A stretch of 64,000 bases of DNA from Diadophis punctatus similis (GCA_023053685.1 JALIGW010000002.1:242437677-242501676), one strand, 5' to 3'; counted from the stretch's first letter, positions 28,013-40,680 are shown. Notes: generated from the sequence alone by a model not told the origin. A program made the numbers and translations.

Positions 28013-30490
28013 TTATTTATTTATTTATTTATTTATTTAAGCATTCTTATATGCCGCCCAGCTCCCGCAGGACTCAGGGTGGCGTACAACATAAGGAAAG
28101 AACAGCTAATAAAAACCAATAATAACAAGTAAAATGAGTACAAAAATTAAAACAAACCATCATTCATACATGGGGGAATTGATCTCTATTTCACCCCGCC
28201 TGCAGGAAGAGCCATGTTTTAACGGCTTTACGGAAGGCCAACAGGGTGGGGATAATCCGGATCTCCAGGGGAAGTTGGTTCCAGAGAGATGGAGCTCCCA
28301 CAGAGAAAGCTCTCCCCCACGGTCCCACCAACCGGCATTGCTTGGTTGATGGGACCTGGAGGAGACCAACTCTGTGGGACCTAAAAGGGTCATAGGGAGG
28401 TATGTAGTAGGATGTGGTCCCAGAGGTAACCTGGCCCAGAGTCATGTAGGGCTTTAAAGGTTAAAATCAACACCTAAAATTGCGTCCGGAGACTAATGGG
28501 CAACCAATGCAGCTGGCAGAGAATGGGTGTTATGTGGGTGTATCTTGGAACACCCACTACAGCTCGCGCAGCTGCATTTTGCACCAGTTGAAGTCTCCGG
28601 ATACTCTTCAAGGGTAGCCGCATGTAGAGTGCATTACAGTTGTCCAGCCTTGAGGTGATCAGGGCATGAGTGACCATGAGTAAGGCCTCCCTCTCCAAGT
28701 AGGGTTTCAATTGGTGCACCAGGCGAACCTGTGCAAAGGTCCCCCTAGCCACAGCTGACAGATGTTGATCCAATTTTAGCTGTGGATCTAGGAGAACACC
28801 AAAATTGCGAAACCATTCCGAGGGAGTTAATTTCTCTCCCCCAAGAACCAAGGAGGGACAGTCGACATAATCCTTAGGGGGCAATATCCATAGCCACTCA
28901 GTTTTGTCAGGGTTGAGCTTGAGCCTGTTCATTCCCATCCAGACCCTAACATCATCCAGGCATCAGCACATTACATCCACTGCTTCCCTGAATTGAGACG
29001 GGGTGGAGATGTACAGCTGGGTATCATCAGCATATTGCTGGAACCTCACCCCATGTCGTCGGATGATCTCACCCAACGGTTTCATGTAGATGTTAAACAG
29101 GATTGGTGAGAGGACCGAGCCCAGAGGCACCCCATAAATCAGGGGCCTAGGGCTTTACCTCTGTCCACCTGTCAACACTGACTGTGTCCTGTCGTAGTGG
29201 TAGGAAGAGAACCACCATGAAATGGTGCCTCCCACTCCCAACTCACCGAGTCAGCACAGAAGGATACCATAGTCAATGGTATCGAAAGCTGCTGAGAGGT
29301 CAAATAGCACCAGGATGGAGGAATAGCCACCATCCCGGGCTCGCCAGAGATCATCCATCAGGGTGACCAAAGCAGTTTCTGTGTTGTAGCCGAACCTGAA
29401 ACCCGATTGAAAGGAATCTAGATAATCAGTGTCATCCAATAATCATAGGAGCTGGAGCGCCACCACTTTCTCTACAACCTTACCCACAAAGGGCAGGTTG
29501 GAGACTGGATGGAAGTTCTTTAAATCCGTTGGGTCCAGGGAAGGCTTCTTGAGGAGAGGCCGCACCACCACAATTTTTAAGGGTTGCGGCATGGATCCCT
29601 ATCTCAAAGAAGCATTCACAACCACCTGGAGCCAGCCACGTGAAACTTCCCTGCTGGCTGAAACCAGCCAGGAGGGACATGGGTCCAACAGACAAGTGGA
29701 GGCGCTCATCGCTCCCATGGCCTTGTCTACATCCTCAGGAGTGACTGGCTCAAATTCATCCCATAAAACCGGACTAAGTCTGGTCCCTGTCAACTCGGCT
29801 GGCCCTATCCAATCGGAGTCCAGATTCGTCCGTATCTCAGTGACTTTATCCACCAGAAACTGAGCAAATTCCTCAGCTCTGCCCTGCAAGTGCTCCTCGC
29901 CTTCCCCCTTAGCAAGGAGAGAACGAGACACCCTAAACAGGGCGGCTGGACGATTGTGATCGATGGCGATTCTGTGAATGCCTTTGGAGTGGACTGACAG
30001 GGTATGGAGCACTGTGAGCTGGGCCTGCATTTGGGAATGAGAGCTGTGACTATTAGGTCCTCAACACGGTCCTCAACACAGACTATGGAGATCGCCGCCT
30101 CCATTATTTTCATAGTGGCAGCTTGTTCCGGGAATTAGCTCCAACCTTTGATGTCCTTGGGAACATTTATAAAGCGCTACCATTACCGCCTCTATTACTG
30201 TTTGTTTTACCATCATTCTGGCTGCTTTGTAGGAGTTTAACTTTGCATTAAAAGCACAGAGGTACTTTACGAGCGCTGCACCCTCCATTGCCGCCAGCTG
30301 TACCCAGGAAGACTTTTTGAGCCTGAGGCGACTAAGGCATTGTGGTTGTTCTATCTATTACCAACTCTGTCTCTGTGGGCGTCCCAGGTCGTTTTAATGA
30401 TCATTACGATGGGGGACGAAGATGTGGTGGATTATTACGGTGACCAGCACTTGTCCCTGGTGTTTAGGCTCCTGGCGGGGGAGCCCCCCC
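28013..30490 (-). mobile_element. L2-like LINE copy 2
   Basis: Same orientation as copy 1 and directly behind it, separated only by a (TTTA)n tail (28014-28037). Contains the linker EFAQFLVDKVTEIRTNLDSDW, FDTIDYGILL, NPDKTEWLWILPPKDYVDCP and VVGVPRYTHITPILCQLHWL. Decayed. Confidence 0.8.
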
Positions 30491-31265
30491 TCAGGTAGAG
30501 GTCAATGTCGTGCCAAGGCCGACATATGCACCTTGGTGGGAGGGAGAGACACGCGACCGGGGGATTGATGGTTGCCAAAACAACAAACTCTTATCAGCAG
30601 TTAAATGCCTGACGCCGGTGATTAACGTCCTGTTGCATGAGACACCGAGAAAGCCAAGCACAGAGAAACGCTGCAACCGGAAGAGGCAATCTAAGCCATG
30701 TCCAGCTGAGAGGGGAGGGCTTCACAGCACTGGATGGTGGTTTGGGGGGAGGGAATGGTGAGGTTTTGCATAAATAGCACTGAGAGGAGGATGATCTCAG
30801 AGCTGACTTTGACCTGAATGGGATCGGCATGGTCTGAGTTCTTATCTGTAGCGTGATTAAAAGTTGAAGTCCTTACTTTTGAAAGTGTCTTGAAGTCATT
30901 AACGCACAGGTTTGACTAGCCAGTCCGACAGTCAATTGCATACCAAGGGGAGGGGGATTGTGGACTCCTAAAGACATTTGAGCAAGGGAGATTTTTCACA
31001 ACCCCTGGATTATCGACCCCCTGATGACCACTATTATGCCATGAAGAATAGTAAATGTTTACAGATTTTAAGAACTGGAGACTTTTTGATCTTCCCAAAG
31101 TTTCTCCATAGGAGTTCTCAAGGATATTGTATGAAAAAGGACAGATTGGGAGGCCGAGGTGAGGCAGGGGATCTGTCTTCCCAGCATACCCTTATTTGGA
31201 TGGTTCCTCCTTCTGTTTAAAACTGTGTCTTCCTCCTCTGATATATAGTGTGGCTATTATAACAC
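30491..31265. other. Unassigned segment inside gene B intron 3
   Basis: No gene recognised. It lies between opposed LINE fragments and may be LINE 5' non-coding sequence; short frames are not convincing. Confidence 0.35.
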
Positions 31266-31671
31266 GTGGGAATCTGCACCCTCATAGGATCCCTGCCCCG
31301 GGAGATTGTCGGGTGTGAGACACTCCTTCTGAAGTTGGACTTAGGGGTCCAGGTGGGCCTTTTGCTAGAATACCTGCCTCCCCGCTACGTTACTAAGGCC
31401 CTGCCCGAGCTACTTGAGGTGATAGCCGGCCTGGCGGTGGAGTTCCCTAGGCTTATGATGCTGGGGGACTTTAACCTGCCTTCAGCTGGTGAAACCTCTG
31501 GTGTAGCTCAGGAGTTCATGGATTCCATGACAACCATGGACCTGACCCAAGTAATCCAGGGTCCGACTCATGAGGGAGGCCACACGCTTGACCTAGTGTT
31601 TCTTTCGGGGCAGTGGAGAGATGATCTGAAGACAGGGGATATAGTCACCATCCCATTGTCATGGTCAGATC
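31266..31671 (+). mobile_element. L2-like LINE endonuclease fragment
   Basis: Encodes LPREIVGCETLLLKLDLGVQ, PRLMMLGDFNLPSAGE and HTLDLVFLSGQWRDDL, the APE endonuclease domain of the LINE. The + strand copy is cut at 31671 by an LTR. Confidence 0.8.
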
Positions 31672-32001
31672 TGTCACGCAGTGATTTTTATATTGCCTGT
31701 TACATGTATATGCAGGGAGCTGCATCCCTATCTAATATAATGGTTTATTCCTGAGCACGTGATTGATATGTTCCTAGTACGCATGTGTACATTCCATTCT
31801 CTCTGTCCATTCCTTCTGTTCAAGCTTCTGTGGAAGCAAGACGTGTTTTTATAGCAAAGATGTAATTAATGAGAATTTATTGTTTTTGTACTGAAATAAA
31901 TATTTCTATTTAGAACTTTAAACTGCGGTTTCATTTCTAATGTCAGAGTTCCAGGAAAAGATCTATTTTCACCTCTAATGAGAGTTATTCTCATCCTGAC
32001 A
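31672..32001. mobile_element. Solo LTR, TGTCA..TGACA
   Basis: About 330 bp, closely similar to 50166-50487 over most of its length (shared TTACATGTATATGCAGGGAG and AACTTTAAACTGCGGTTTCA). Flanks AGATC / AGATT differ by one base, probably a 5-bp duplication. No internal retroviral genes, so a solo LTR. Confidence 0.72.
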
Positions 32002-32003
32002 AG

Positions 32004-32099
<96 letters not shown>

Positions 32100-32120
32100 T
32101 TTGTTTGTTTGTTTGTTTGT

Positions 32121-32187
<67 letters not shown>

Positions 32188-32190
32188 TTT
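32002..32190. repeat. (TTTA)n array with TTTG variant block
   Basis: Tetranucleotide tail of ~185 bp with five TTTG units in the middle (32101-32122). It is the expanded A-rich tail of LINE copy 3, seen in reverse. Confidence 0.92.
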
Positions 32191-33482
32191 TCTATGCCTC
32201 CCTACTCCCTCAGGACTCAGGGCGGCGTACAACATTTTATGAAAACTCCAAACAAATCATTAAAAAAAGCAATTTTTAAAAAACAGTTTAAAAACATATA
32301 AACAACATACAGTATATACCTGGGGGAGAAATCAGATATAAAGTCATCTCAAACTCACCCCACCTGCAGGAAGAGCCATGTCTTAATGGCTTTTTGGAAG
32401 GCCAGCAGGGTGGGGATAATTTGGATCTCTGGAGGCAGTTGGTTCCAGAGAGCAGGGGCCCCTACCTAGAAGGCCCTCCCCCTAGGCAACACCAGTTGAC
32501 ACTGTTTGGCTGATGGGACCTGGAGGAGACCCACTCTGTGGGACCTAACCGGTCGAAGGGAAGAATGAGGCAGAATGCGGTCCCGGAGATAGCCTGGTCC
32601 TAAGCCATGTAGGGCTTTAAAGATGATGATCAGCACCTTGAATTGTACCCGGAGACTAATGGGCAACCAATGCAGCTGGCGGAGTATAGGTGTTACATGG
32701 GTGTACCTTGAAACACCCACCACAGCACACGCAGCTGCATTTTGCACCAGTGGGAGTCTTTGAATACTCTTCAAGGGCAGCCCCATGTAGAGCACATTGC
32801 AGTAGTCCAATCAAGAGGTGACAAGGGCATGAGTGACCGTGAGTAGAGCCTCCTTCTCCAAGTATGGTCGCAATTGGTGCACCAGGCAAACATGTGCAAA
32901 AACCGCCCTAGCCACAGCTGTAAGGTGTTGGTCTAATTTTAGCTGTGGATCTAGGAGGACTCCCAAATTGCGAACCCGTTCTGAGGGAGTTAATTTTTCT
33001 CCCTCTAGAACCAAGGAGGGACAATCGACATGGTCCTTAGGATGCAATATCCAGAGCCACTCATTCTTGTCGGGGTTGAATCTGAGTCTGTTTCTCCCCA
33101 TCCAGATCCCAACGTTGTCCAGGCACCGGCACATCACATCAACCACCTGCCTGAATTGAGACGGGGTGGTGATGTACAGCTGGGTGTCATCAGCGTACTG
33201 TTGGAAACTCACCCCATGTCTACAGATGATCTCCCCCAGCGGTTTCATGTAAATGTTAAACAGGATGGGAGAGAGGACCGAACCCTGAGGCACCCCACAA
33301 GTCAGGGGCGTAGAGGACGACCTCTGCCCACCTGCTAACACCGATTGCATCCTGTCAGCGAGATAAGAGGAGAACCACTGCAAAATGGTGCCTCCCACTC
33401 CCAACTCGCCGAGACGATGCAGAAGGATACCATGGTCGATGGTATCGAAAGCCGCTGAGAGGTCAAGTAGCACCAGGATGGA
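32191..33482 (-). mobile_element. L2-like LINE copy 3
   Basis: Contains [56 protein letters not shown] and the C-terminal SRYTHVTPILRQLHWLPIS. The RT frame is open over about 300 residues, so it is a young copy. It breaks at about 33482, where copy 4 starts in the opposite direction. Confidence 0.85.
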
Positions 33483-35943
33483 TTTCCTACTGAGGTTGGA
33501 TTTCGCAGCCCCATTCCTCCCCTGCAGGGAGGTGGGACTGACTAGGTGGTTCCACCCCAGGCGCCTAATGGAGCCGGAAGGATTCCAGAGGGAACTTGGG
33601 GAAATACCTGAAACCCTAGTACACAATTCGGCTGAGTCCCTGGTGGCTGCCTGGAACAGCGCAGCATCAGGGGCATTAGACCAGATTGCACCTTTGCGAC
33701 CTCTCCGTGGAAGTGGATCCCGGAAAGCCCCCTGGGTTACCGAGGAGCTCCGGGAGATGAAACGCCACAAAAGACGTCTGGAGCGAAGCTAGAGAGCCAG
33801 TAAAACCAAATCCAATCGAGCACTTCTAAGAACTTTTATTAAGCCCTATTTAGTGGCGATAGGGGTGGCAAAATGATCTCATTTTTCTGCTCTTATTGCG
33901 TCCGCAGATTCTCGTCGAGCCACCTTGTTTAGGGTGACTCGCGCCCTCCTTGCTAAAGGGGGGAGTGAGGAACACTTGCAAGGTAGAGCTGAGGAATTCA
34001 CACAGTTTCTGACAGATAAAGTCACTCAGATCCAGTCGAATCTGGACTCCGGCTGGGCAGAGTCCATTGAGTTGACAGGAACAAGTCTTAGTCTAGCGTT
34101 GTGGGAGGAGTTTGAGCCTGTCTCTCCTGAGGAGGTGGACATGGCCTTGGGTGCGATGAGTGCTTCCACCTGTTTATTGGACCCGTGCCCCTCTTGGCTG
34201 GTCTTGGCCAGCAGAGAAGTGGCACGCGGCTGGATCCAGGCTGTGGTCACAGCTTCTTTTAAAGAGGGATCCGTACCGCAGCCGTTAAAAGTTGCAGTGG
34301 TGAGACCCCTCCTTAAGAAGCCTTCCCTGGATCCAGCAGACTTGAAGAACTTTTGTCCGGTCTCCAACTTACCCTTTATAGCTAAAGTTGTAGAGAAGGT
34401 GGTGGCTTCTCAGCTTCTGCGGCTATTGGAGGAAACTGATCATCTAGACTCCTATCAGTTTGGTTTCAAGCGCAGCTACAGTACAGAAACTGCCCTGGTC
34501 ACCCTGATGGATGATCTCAGGTGAGCTCAGGATGGGGGAAATTCCTCCATCCTGATGCTACTTGACCTCTCAGCGGCTTTCGATACCATCGACCATGGTA
34601 TCCTTCTGCATCGTCTCGGTGAGTTGGGAGTGGGAGGCACTGTTTTGCAGTGGTTCTCCTCTTATTTCACCAACAGGATGCAGTCGGTGTTAACAGGAGA
34701 GCAGAGGTTGTCTCCTAGGCCCCTGACCTGTGGGGTGCCTCAGGGTTCGGTCCTGTCGCCCACCCTGTTTAACATTTAGATGAAACCGCTGGGGGAGATC
34801 ATCCGTAGATACGGGGTGAGTTTTCAACAGTACGCTGATGACACCCAGCTGTACATCACCACCCCGTCTAAATTCAGGGAGGCAGTCGATGTAATGTGCC
34901 GATGCCTGGACGACGTTAGGACCTGGATGGGGAGGAACAGACTCAGACTCAACCCCGACAAGACTGAGTGGCTCTGGGTATTGCCTCCTAAGGACCATGA
35001 CAACTGTCCCTCCTTGGTTCTTGAGGGAGGAAAATTATCTCCCTCAGAACAGGTTTGCAATTTGGGAGTCCTCCTAGGTCCACAGCTAAAATTATTTATT
35101 TATTTATTTATTTGGCTTTCTTATATGCCGCCCAACTCCTGAGGGACTCAGGGCGGCGAGACCAACACCTTACAGCTGTGGCTAGGGCGGCTTTTGCACA
35201 GGTTCGCCTGGTGCACCAATTGCGACCATACTTGGAGGAGGAGGCTCTGCTCACGGTCACTCATGCCCTTTTCACCTCTTGATTGGACTATTGCAATGCG
35301 ATTGGACTATTGCAATGTGCTCTAAATGAGGCTACCATTGAAGAGTATTCGGAGACTCCAGCTGTTGCAAAATGCGGCTGCGCGTGCTGTGGTGGGTGTG
35401 TCAAGATACACCCTTGTAACACCCATACTCCGCCAGCTGCATTGGCTGCCCATTGGTCTCCAGGTACAATTCAAGGTATTGATCATCATCTTTAAAGCCC
35501 TACATGGCTTAGGACCAGGTTACCTCCGGGACCGCATTCTGCCTTATACTTCCTTCTGACTGGTTAAGTCCCACAGAGTGGGTCTCCTCCAGGTCCCTTC
35601 AGCCAAACAATACTGACTGGCGGGCCCTAGGGGGAGGGCCTTCTCTGTGGGGTGCCCCGCACTTGGAACCAACTTCCCCCAGAGATCCGAATTATCCCCA
35701 CCCTGCTGGCCTTCCGGAAAGCCATTAAGACATGGCTCTTCCTGCGGGCAGGGGTCTGAGACAATTTTATATCCGAGATCTCCCCCTGTATGTATGTTGT
35801 TGGACGTCTTTTTTAACTTTTAACTTTTTAAAACTGTTTTTAAATAAGTTTAGTGTTCTCTTAAAATGTTGTACGCCGCCCTGAGTCCTTAGGGAGTAGG
35901 GCGGCATAGAAGAACCTAATAAATAAATAAATAAATAAATAAA
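33483..35943 (+). mobile_element. L2-like LINE copy 4, near-complete RT region
   Basis: Reads + from the endonuclease/RT linker (EEHLQGRAEEFTQFLTDKV) through [36 protein letters not shown] and RLNPDKTEWLWVLPPKD to GVSRYTLVTPILRQLHWL. It ends at GTACGCCGCCCTGAGTCC with an (AAAT)n tail. A tail-like fragment (about 35093-35158) is inserted in the RT C-terminus. Confidence 0.85.
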
Positions 35944-36600
35944 TCGGCGGATGCAATAAGAGCGGAGAAATGCAAGCATTTTTCCGCCCGTATTGCCACT
36001 AAATAGGACCTAATAAAGGTTCTTAGCAGTGTTCGATCAGATTTAGCTTTCTCCAGTGTCGCTCTAGACTGCCACTCCACCACCCCTTCCCTGGAGTCGC
36101 GGCTGATGAAAAACCTAAAACCTGTCCGGGCAGATCTCTGAGTGGGGAACACCCCCCTCTTGATGCAGCCAGGTCTCAGTTATGCATGCCAGGTCAGCCC
36201 CCTCTTCCAGAATTAAATCCTGAATGAGGGGTGCTTTGTTAACAACAGACCTGGCATTAAGCAGCAGCAGCCTGAAGCCAGGGTCCTGACATCCCAAGTC
36301 ACCAGGTATACGAGAGGGGCCGGAACAAGTAATCACTGTGAAACAGCAAGTCCTAGTTCCCCGAGAGCAGCCTACCCCTTGCTCATCATATCTACCTCTC
36401 CCAGTTATGACCGTAATACTCTGGCTCTCAAACACTATAGAGATCTCTTCCTCCACATCTACGACCCTTCTTCTTCCCAGCAGGCAAGCCTCCCCATTCA
36501 TACCAAGCCCCAAGTGATTGGATTGGCCAAACCTGTTGCCTTTTTGTAGCACACGGTGGATAAGATGGTTCTCGTCCTTCTCCTTTAGGTTCCTTCTCAA
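35944..36600 (-). mobile_element. L2-like LINE 5' endonuclease fragment
   Basis: Minus-strand frame GFRLLLLNARSVVNKAPLIQ followed by LILEEGADLACITETWLHQE, the N-terminal part of an APE endonuclease. It abuts gene B exon 3 (donor at 36640) within 45 bp. Confidence 0.8.
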
Positions 36601-36640
36601 ACAGAACTAAGTTTTATGGATCCTCACTGGAACCCCATAC

Positions 36641-37435
36641 CTGCCATGGCTGCAGCATTGGAGCTCCCAATCTCTTTTCCATTTTCTTCCTTCTCCACCT
36701 GGATCTGGAGGAATATGCAGCATTCAAGGCATGTGACAGAGTCCTAATGAGAGCGTAAACATGGTGCTTATTTTGGATCCAGATCTTGTTCCTTTTATTT
36801 TGGGTCTCCAATGGCCCTTTCTGGGTGCATCTTCTCCGACCTTTGACGGAAAAGACATGCTTTGAAAAAGAACAGTTAAAGGTCTTATATTCCAAATGGC
36901 GTTCCACAAACAGATTGGGTTTGAACTCATCACCTTCTATCCTTTCCCCCCCCCCCTGAAAATTAAAGGTCCAAACACTATGAGCATATTTGAAAAGTCT
37001 GTGCTTTTCCATTTGATATTGTCCTAAGACTGCGATGATCCAGACTTTCCCTTTAATGTGTCCTAAGAAACATTCAATTATTAAATGATGAGGGATAATT
37101 CTGTCCAAAAAAGGAATGTATTCCGTGAAGTGAACAAAGACGTTGACTTGTCTCCACTTAGAGATGACATTCCTGATGGGCTCTGTATGTCCAGTCACTG
37201 AAAATCGTTGTGATATAACAACACAAATTCCATTCCTGAAAAGCATAGGAGTAAATGTCCTCAAGAAATGCTCTCCCTCCTCTGTGTCTGAAGCAAACAG
37301 ACCAATCAAGATCCATTTGAAATGGAAGAGCAGTTGGACAATTCTTGGATAATGGAACCCTAATTTGGTGAACATACGATAGAAAAAGGGAAATTGACTT
37401 TTATCACTCAGATCTACTGAAGACATTCTACTGAT
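36641..37435 (-). pseudogene. VMN2R: V2R gene B exon 3
   Basis: The exon is 795 nt, in phase, with acceptor TTTTCAG and donor GTATGG after LQPWQ. Motifs DKSQFPFFYRMF, LFASDTEEGEHF and HVFSVKGRRRCTQK are present. It is open throughout. Confidence 0.93.
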
Positions 37436-37725
37436 CTGAAAACACAATGAAGAATACTTGGTTATATTGGGGGTTAGATCAAGATAAATATATTTAATAA
37501 ATAAATCTTGATTCTTGAGCACATATTAGAATAGTTTATTGTTAAATAATCATGAGCCATACAAAATACAAAACAGAAAATATTAATAAGATAAAAAACA
37601 TAACATAAAAAATAAAAGGATCAAATTAAGCAAAAAGAAGAATGCAAATCCTATTTCTGTATCACCACTACAATTTACTGCTATCAGATCCACATATGCA
37701 CAGAGAGTAAAACACCGACACAAAC

Positions 37726-38023
37726 CTGTGGGACTTTGTAGGTGGCTACTAATGTTGACATCTGGATGGAGACATCACTATCAGCTCGATCAAGAAGAGC
37801 TAAAAGGTTATCCTTCCTTCCACAGCTGTAGTTGGGAACATTGTCTTCTCCAACAGAGAGAATGTCCAGCAAGGCATCTGAAGTGCCAATGGTGCTCAAA
37901 GAGTTGTCATGGATGTTGTAGCTAAGTGTGAGATTGTGCAGGAGCTGGGATTTCTTGTTGACCTCTTGAATGGCAAAAATGAAGCGTATGATTCTTGCCT
38001 TACCTTCATCAAAAGGTAAAATA
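37726..38023 (-). pseudogene. VMN2R: V2R gene B exon 2
   Basis: The exon is 298 nt, with acceptor TTTTACAG and donor GTTTGT. It contains GTSDALLDILSVGEDNVPN and ends YKVPQ. It is intact; an ATC/AAC microsatellite begins about 20 bp upstream of the acceptor. Confidence 0.91.
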
Positions 38024-38043
38024 CTGTAAAATAATATAAATTT

Positions 38044-38044
38044 T

Positions 38045-38136
<92 letters not shown>
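38044..38136. repeat. (ATC)n-(AAC)n compound microsatellite
   Basis: About 15 ATC units merge into about 15 AAC units just upstream of gene B exon 2. Confidence 0.95.
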
Positions 38137-38358
38137 AATACTTATTCTATTTTATTTCTATTGGTCCCCAAAGCCTATTAAGTCTTAATCCAATATTGAC
38201 CTAAAGCGAGATGGTAGTCACCCATCACCACTGAGTTTTCATGCATTTTGGGAAGATGGGATAGATATCGTCTTTCACCATTTCTTAGAATCAGAAATAT
38301 ACCATTATTTGTAGCAGTACTAATTTTCATCATCCCGGTAACTGGCTTGTAAAATAAT

Positions 38359-38610
38359 TCAATTATTAGCAATAGCAATAGCACTTAGACTTATATACTG
38401 CTTCATAGTGCTTTACAGCCCTCTCTAAGCGGTTTACAGAGTCAGCATATTGACCCCAACAATCTGGGTCCTCATTTTACCGACCTCAGAAGGATGGAAG
38501 GCTGAGTCAACCTTGAGCCGGTGAGATTTGAACAGCCGAACTGCAGCTAGCAGTCAGCTGAAGTAGCCTGTAGTGCTGCACTCTAACCACTGCACCACCT
38601 CGGCTCATTC
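38359..38610 (-). repeat. tRNA-derived squamate SINE in gene B intron 1
   Basis: Minus strand: GAGCCGAGGTGGTGCAGTGG head (A box), CAAATCTCACCGGCTCAAGG (B box region), GACTCAGCCTTCCATCCTTC body and an AGTGCTATTGCTATTGCT tail. Confidence 0.8.
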
Positions 38611-39009
38611 AAGGAGAATTATCATAAGAGGAAGAGGATTTTTGATAAATGACCCGAAAAGCAATTCTAAAGAATGTCATCAATTCCTATGAGGATTAGA
38701 CATTGAATAAAAATGAGTCATTATCAATATGTGGAAATAGGTTAGTCAGAGGCAACTACAACTCTTTCAATCACTACTTTAAGCAGTGGTCAAGAGTCAA
38801 ATGATGAACTCAGCACTGGACAAGAAAGGAAAAAAATCCGGACTTTTTTCAGGGTTTTTTTTTTCTGCTCCATGTTTGGATTTGACTCTCTTACACAAAA
38901 TAAGACAAAAAAAAGGAAGCCGGGACAATCAAAAAGGTTCAAAAATTAGAAATGCCCTTGCAGCATAGAAATGAATTAAAAAGAAAGCAGAAAAGAAGAG
39001 TATTAGAAC

Positions 39010-39705
39010 TGCAACTGGACAGAATGCCTTGGTAAGACCACACTTGGAAAACTGCATCAATTTTTGGTTGCCATGATGTAAAAAGCATGTTGAGACTCTA
39101 GAAAGAGTGCAGAGAAGAGCAACAAAGATGATTAGGGGACTGGAGGCTAAAAGGTATAAAGAACGGTTGCAGGAACTGGGTATGTCTAGTTTAATGAAAA
39201 GAAGGATCAGGGGAGACATGATAGCAGTGTTCCAATATCTCAGGGGTTGCCACAAAGACGAGGGAGTCAAACTATTCTCCAAAGCACCTGAGAGCAGGAC
39301 AAGAAGCAATGGGTGGAAACTAAACAAGGAGAGGTTGACTCAGCCTTCCATCCTTCCAAGGTCGGTAAAATGAGGACCCAGATTGTTGGGGGCAATATGC
39401 TGAACTCTGTAAACCGCTTAGAGAGGGCTGTAAAGCACTATGAAGCGGTATATAAGAAAAGTGCTATTGCTATTGCTATTAAGTAACTTAGAACTAAAGA
39501 GAAATTACCTGACAGTTAGAACAATTAATCAGTGGAACAACTTGCCTCCAGAAGTTGTAAATGCTCCAACACTGGAAGTTTTTAAGAAGAGATTGGATAA
39601 CCATTTGTCTGAAATGGTATAGGGTTTCCTACCAAAGCAGGGGGTTGGACTAGAAGACCTCCAAGGTCCCTTCCAACTCTGTTATTCTATTCTATTCTAA
39701 CTGTA
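39010..39705 (+). mobile_element. CR1 LINE 3' end with SINE insertion
   Basis: CR1 C-terminus (EKVQRRATKMIRGLEAKRYK-like; GMSSLMKRRIRGDMIAVFQY) is interrupted at 39334-39480 by a 5'-truncated SINE. It resumes at AAGTAACTTAGAAC and ends with GGGGGTTGGACTAGAAGACC. Confidence 0.8.
39334..39480 (+). repeat. 5'-truncated tRNA SINE inside CR1
   Basis: GTTGACTCAGCCTTCCATCC through GAAGCGGTATATAAG to the GCTATTGCTATT tail. The empty site is seen in the CR1 copy at 21890. Confidence 0.75.
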
Positions 39706-39723
39706 TCACACCGAATGACTTAC

Positions 39724-39947
39724 GACTGAGGTTGATTAGAAGGAGCCACGCTGAAAGACAAAGTTACAGGCAATTTTCTTGTTGCACTGATGATTATACT
39801 AATATGATGGTCTCCTGGCCGATAATGGCTCCATGGTTTTTCTCCATCCTGGTTCTCTAAATTTAGCCGGCAGTTATTTCTAAGCTTCCCAGAGACTGGC
39901 TGCAACACCAGTGGCATCAGAAGCAGAAGCAGAAGCAGGAGGTCCAT
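39724..39947 (-). pseudogene. VMN2R: V2R gene B exon 1
   Basis: The ATG at 39947 starts MDLLLLLLLLMPLVLQPVSG, a good signal peptide, followed by KPWSHYRPGDHHIS. The donor is GTAAGT. The exon is 224 nt, equal to gene C. The frame is open further upstream, but the homologous start in genes A and C and the signal peptide decide this ATG. Confidence 0.9.
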
Positions 39948-40560
39948 AACTGATATGGCTGAATAAATCCCTTTTAAACAAGAACAACAAGAAGAGTTTG
40001 AAAAATCCAATGCACTCTCACAAGATGGAAACGATAGTGGCTTTCCTGATTCTGATATCAACAAACCAAGCTTCAACTGGAAAGGAGAGAAAGGTAGACT
40101 CCAGAGCATAGAGACCGCCTGTCTCAACAAAAATGTGGCACAAAGAGTATGACTTAATGAATTTATACTTTTCTGATGTAAGATCCCTTCCACGTTGCTT
40201 CACTCTGATGTTTACATCAAAAGCAGTCTTTGGAGAAGTAGCAGAACAAATCTCAATGTTGGGATAGTAATAATTACATATGTTAGTGAAATGTCACAGC
40301 TACTCCCCAAGGGGCACTGTTCTGTAATGATCGCCACCCTGAGTCCCTAGGGAGTAGGGCGGCATATAAGAACAGCAATAAATAAAAAAAAATTAAAAAA
40401 TTGTGGTCCTTCCTGTCAGGACATGTGCAGAAAGTGATGCTGGAGGAAGATAATTCCACACCAAGATAATGACTTTTGCTGTCCTTCATCATGGTCTCTT
40501 GTCCCCTCTTGTCTGCTGAAGGTCACCCAGAGCTATGGAGTTTAGTAACAATTTATGTTG
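39948..40560 (-). promoter_or_regulatory. Conserved upstream block of V2R gene B
   Basis: Similar in order and sequence to the blocks of genes A and C. A LINE tail fragment (about 40322-40402) interrupts it. Similarity to gene C resumes at the CAGGACATGTGCAGAAA segment and continues to about 40550. Confidence 0.5.
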
Positions 40561-40680
40561 ATGAATTCGAATGCTACCTTTCTTCTAACACCAAAGAAAC
40601 AATCAAAACATTTGAACCCTGTTTAATGTTAAGAATATGGTTTGTTCATAGTTTTCTTTTAAATGAGAACTGTATATACT

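Larger units (their letters stand above)
19901..39947 (-). pseudogene. VMN2R: V2R gene B: six-exon receptor with a stop in exon 4 (probable pseudogene)
   Basis: Exons read 39947-39724, 38023-37726, 37435-36641, 25243-25031, 22558-22444 and 20799-19901. All have GT-AG splice sites and compatible phases; the total is 2544 nt, 848 codons including stop. Two defects are visible. A TGA replaces the Arg codon of the FERQRL motif in exon 4 (25087-25085), and 12 nt are missing in the third helix of exon 6 (junction at 20428/20429), removing four residues relative to gene C. Translation would stop before the cysteine-rich and membrane domains. Intron 2 is only 290 bp (1344 in gene C, 2172 in gene A), while intron 3 is 11,397 bp, mostly LINE. 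The stop may be recent because all other exons stay open. An assembly or base error at the TGA cannot be excluded. Confidence 0.85.

Noticed and set aside
31978..32301. 107-residue frame with repeated LFIY
   Set aside because: Translation of a (TTTA)n microsatellite.
38041..38136. Poly-Leu/poly-Met N-terminus joined to gene B exon 2 in one open frame
   Set aside because: It is the ATC/AAC microsatellite in intron 1; the acceptor TTTTACAG at 38024 defines the exon.
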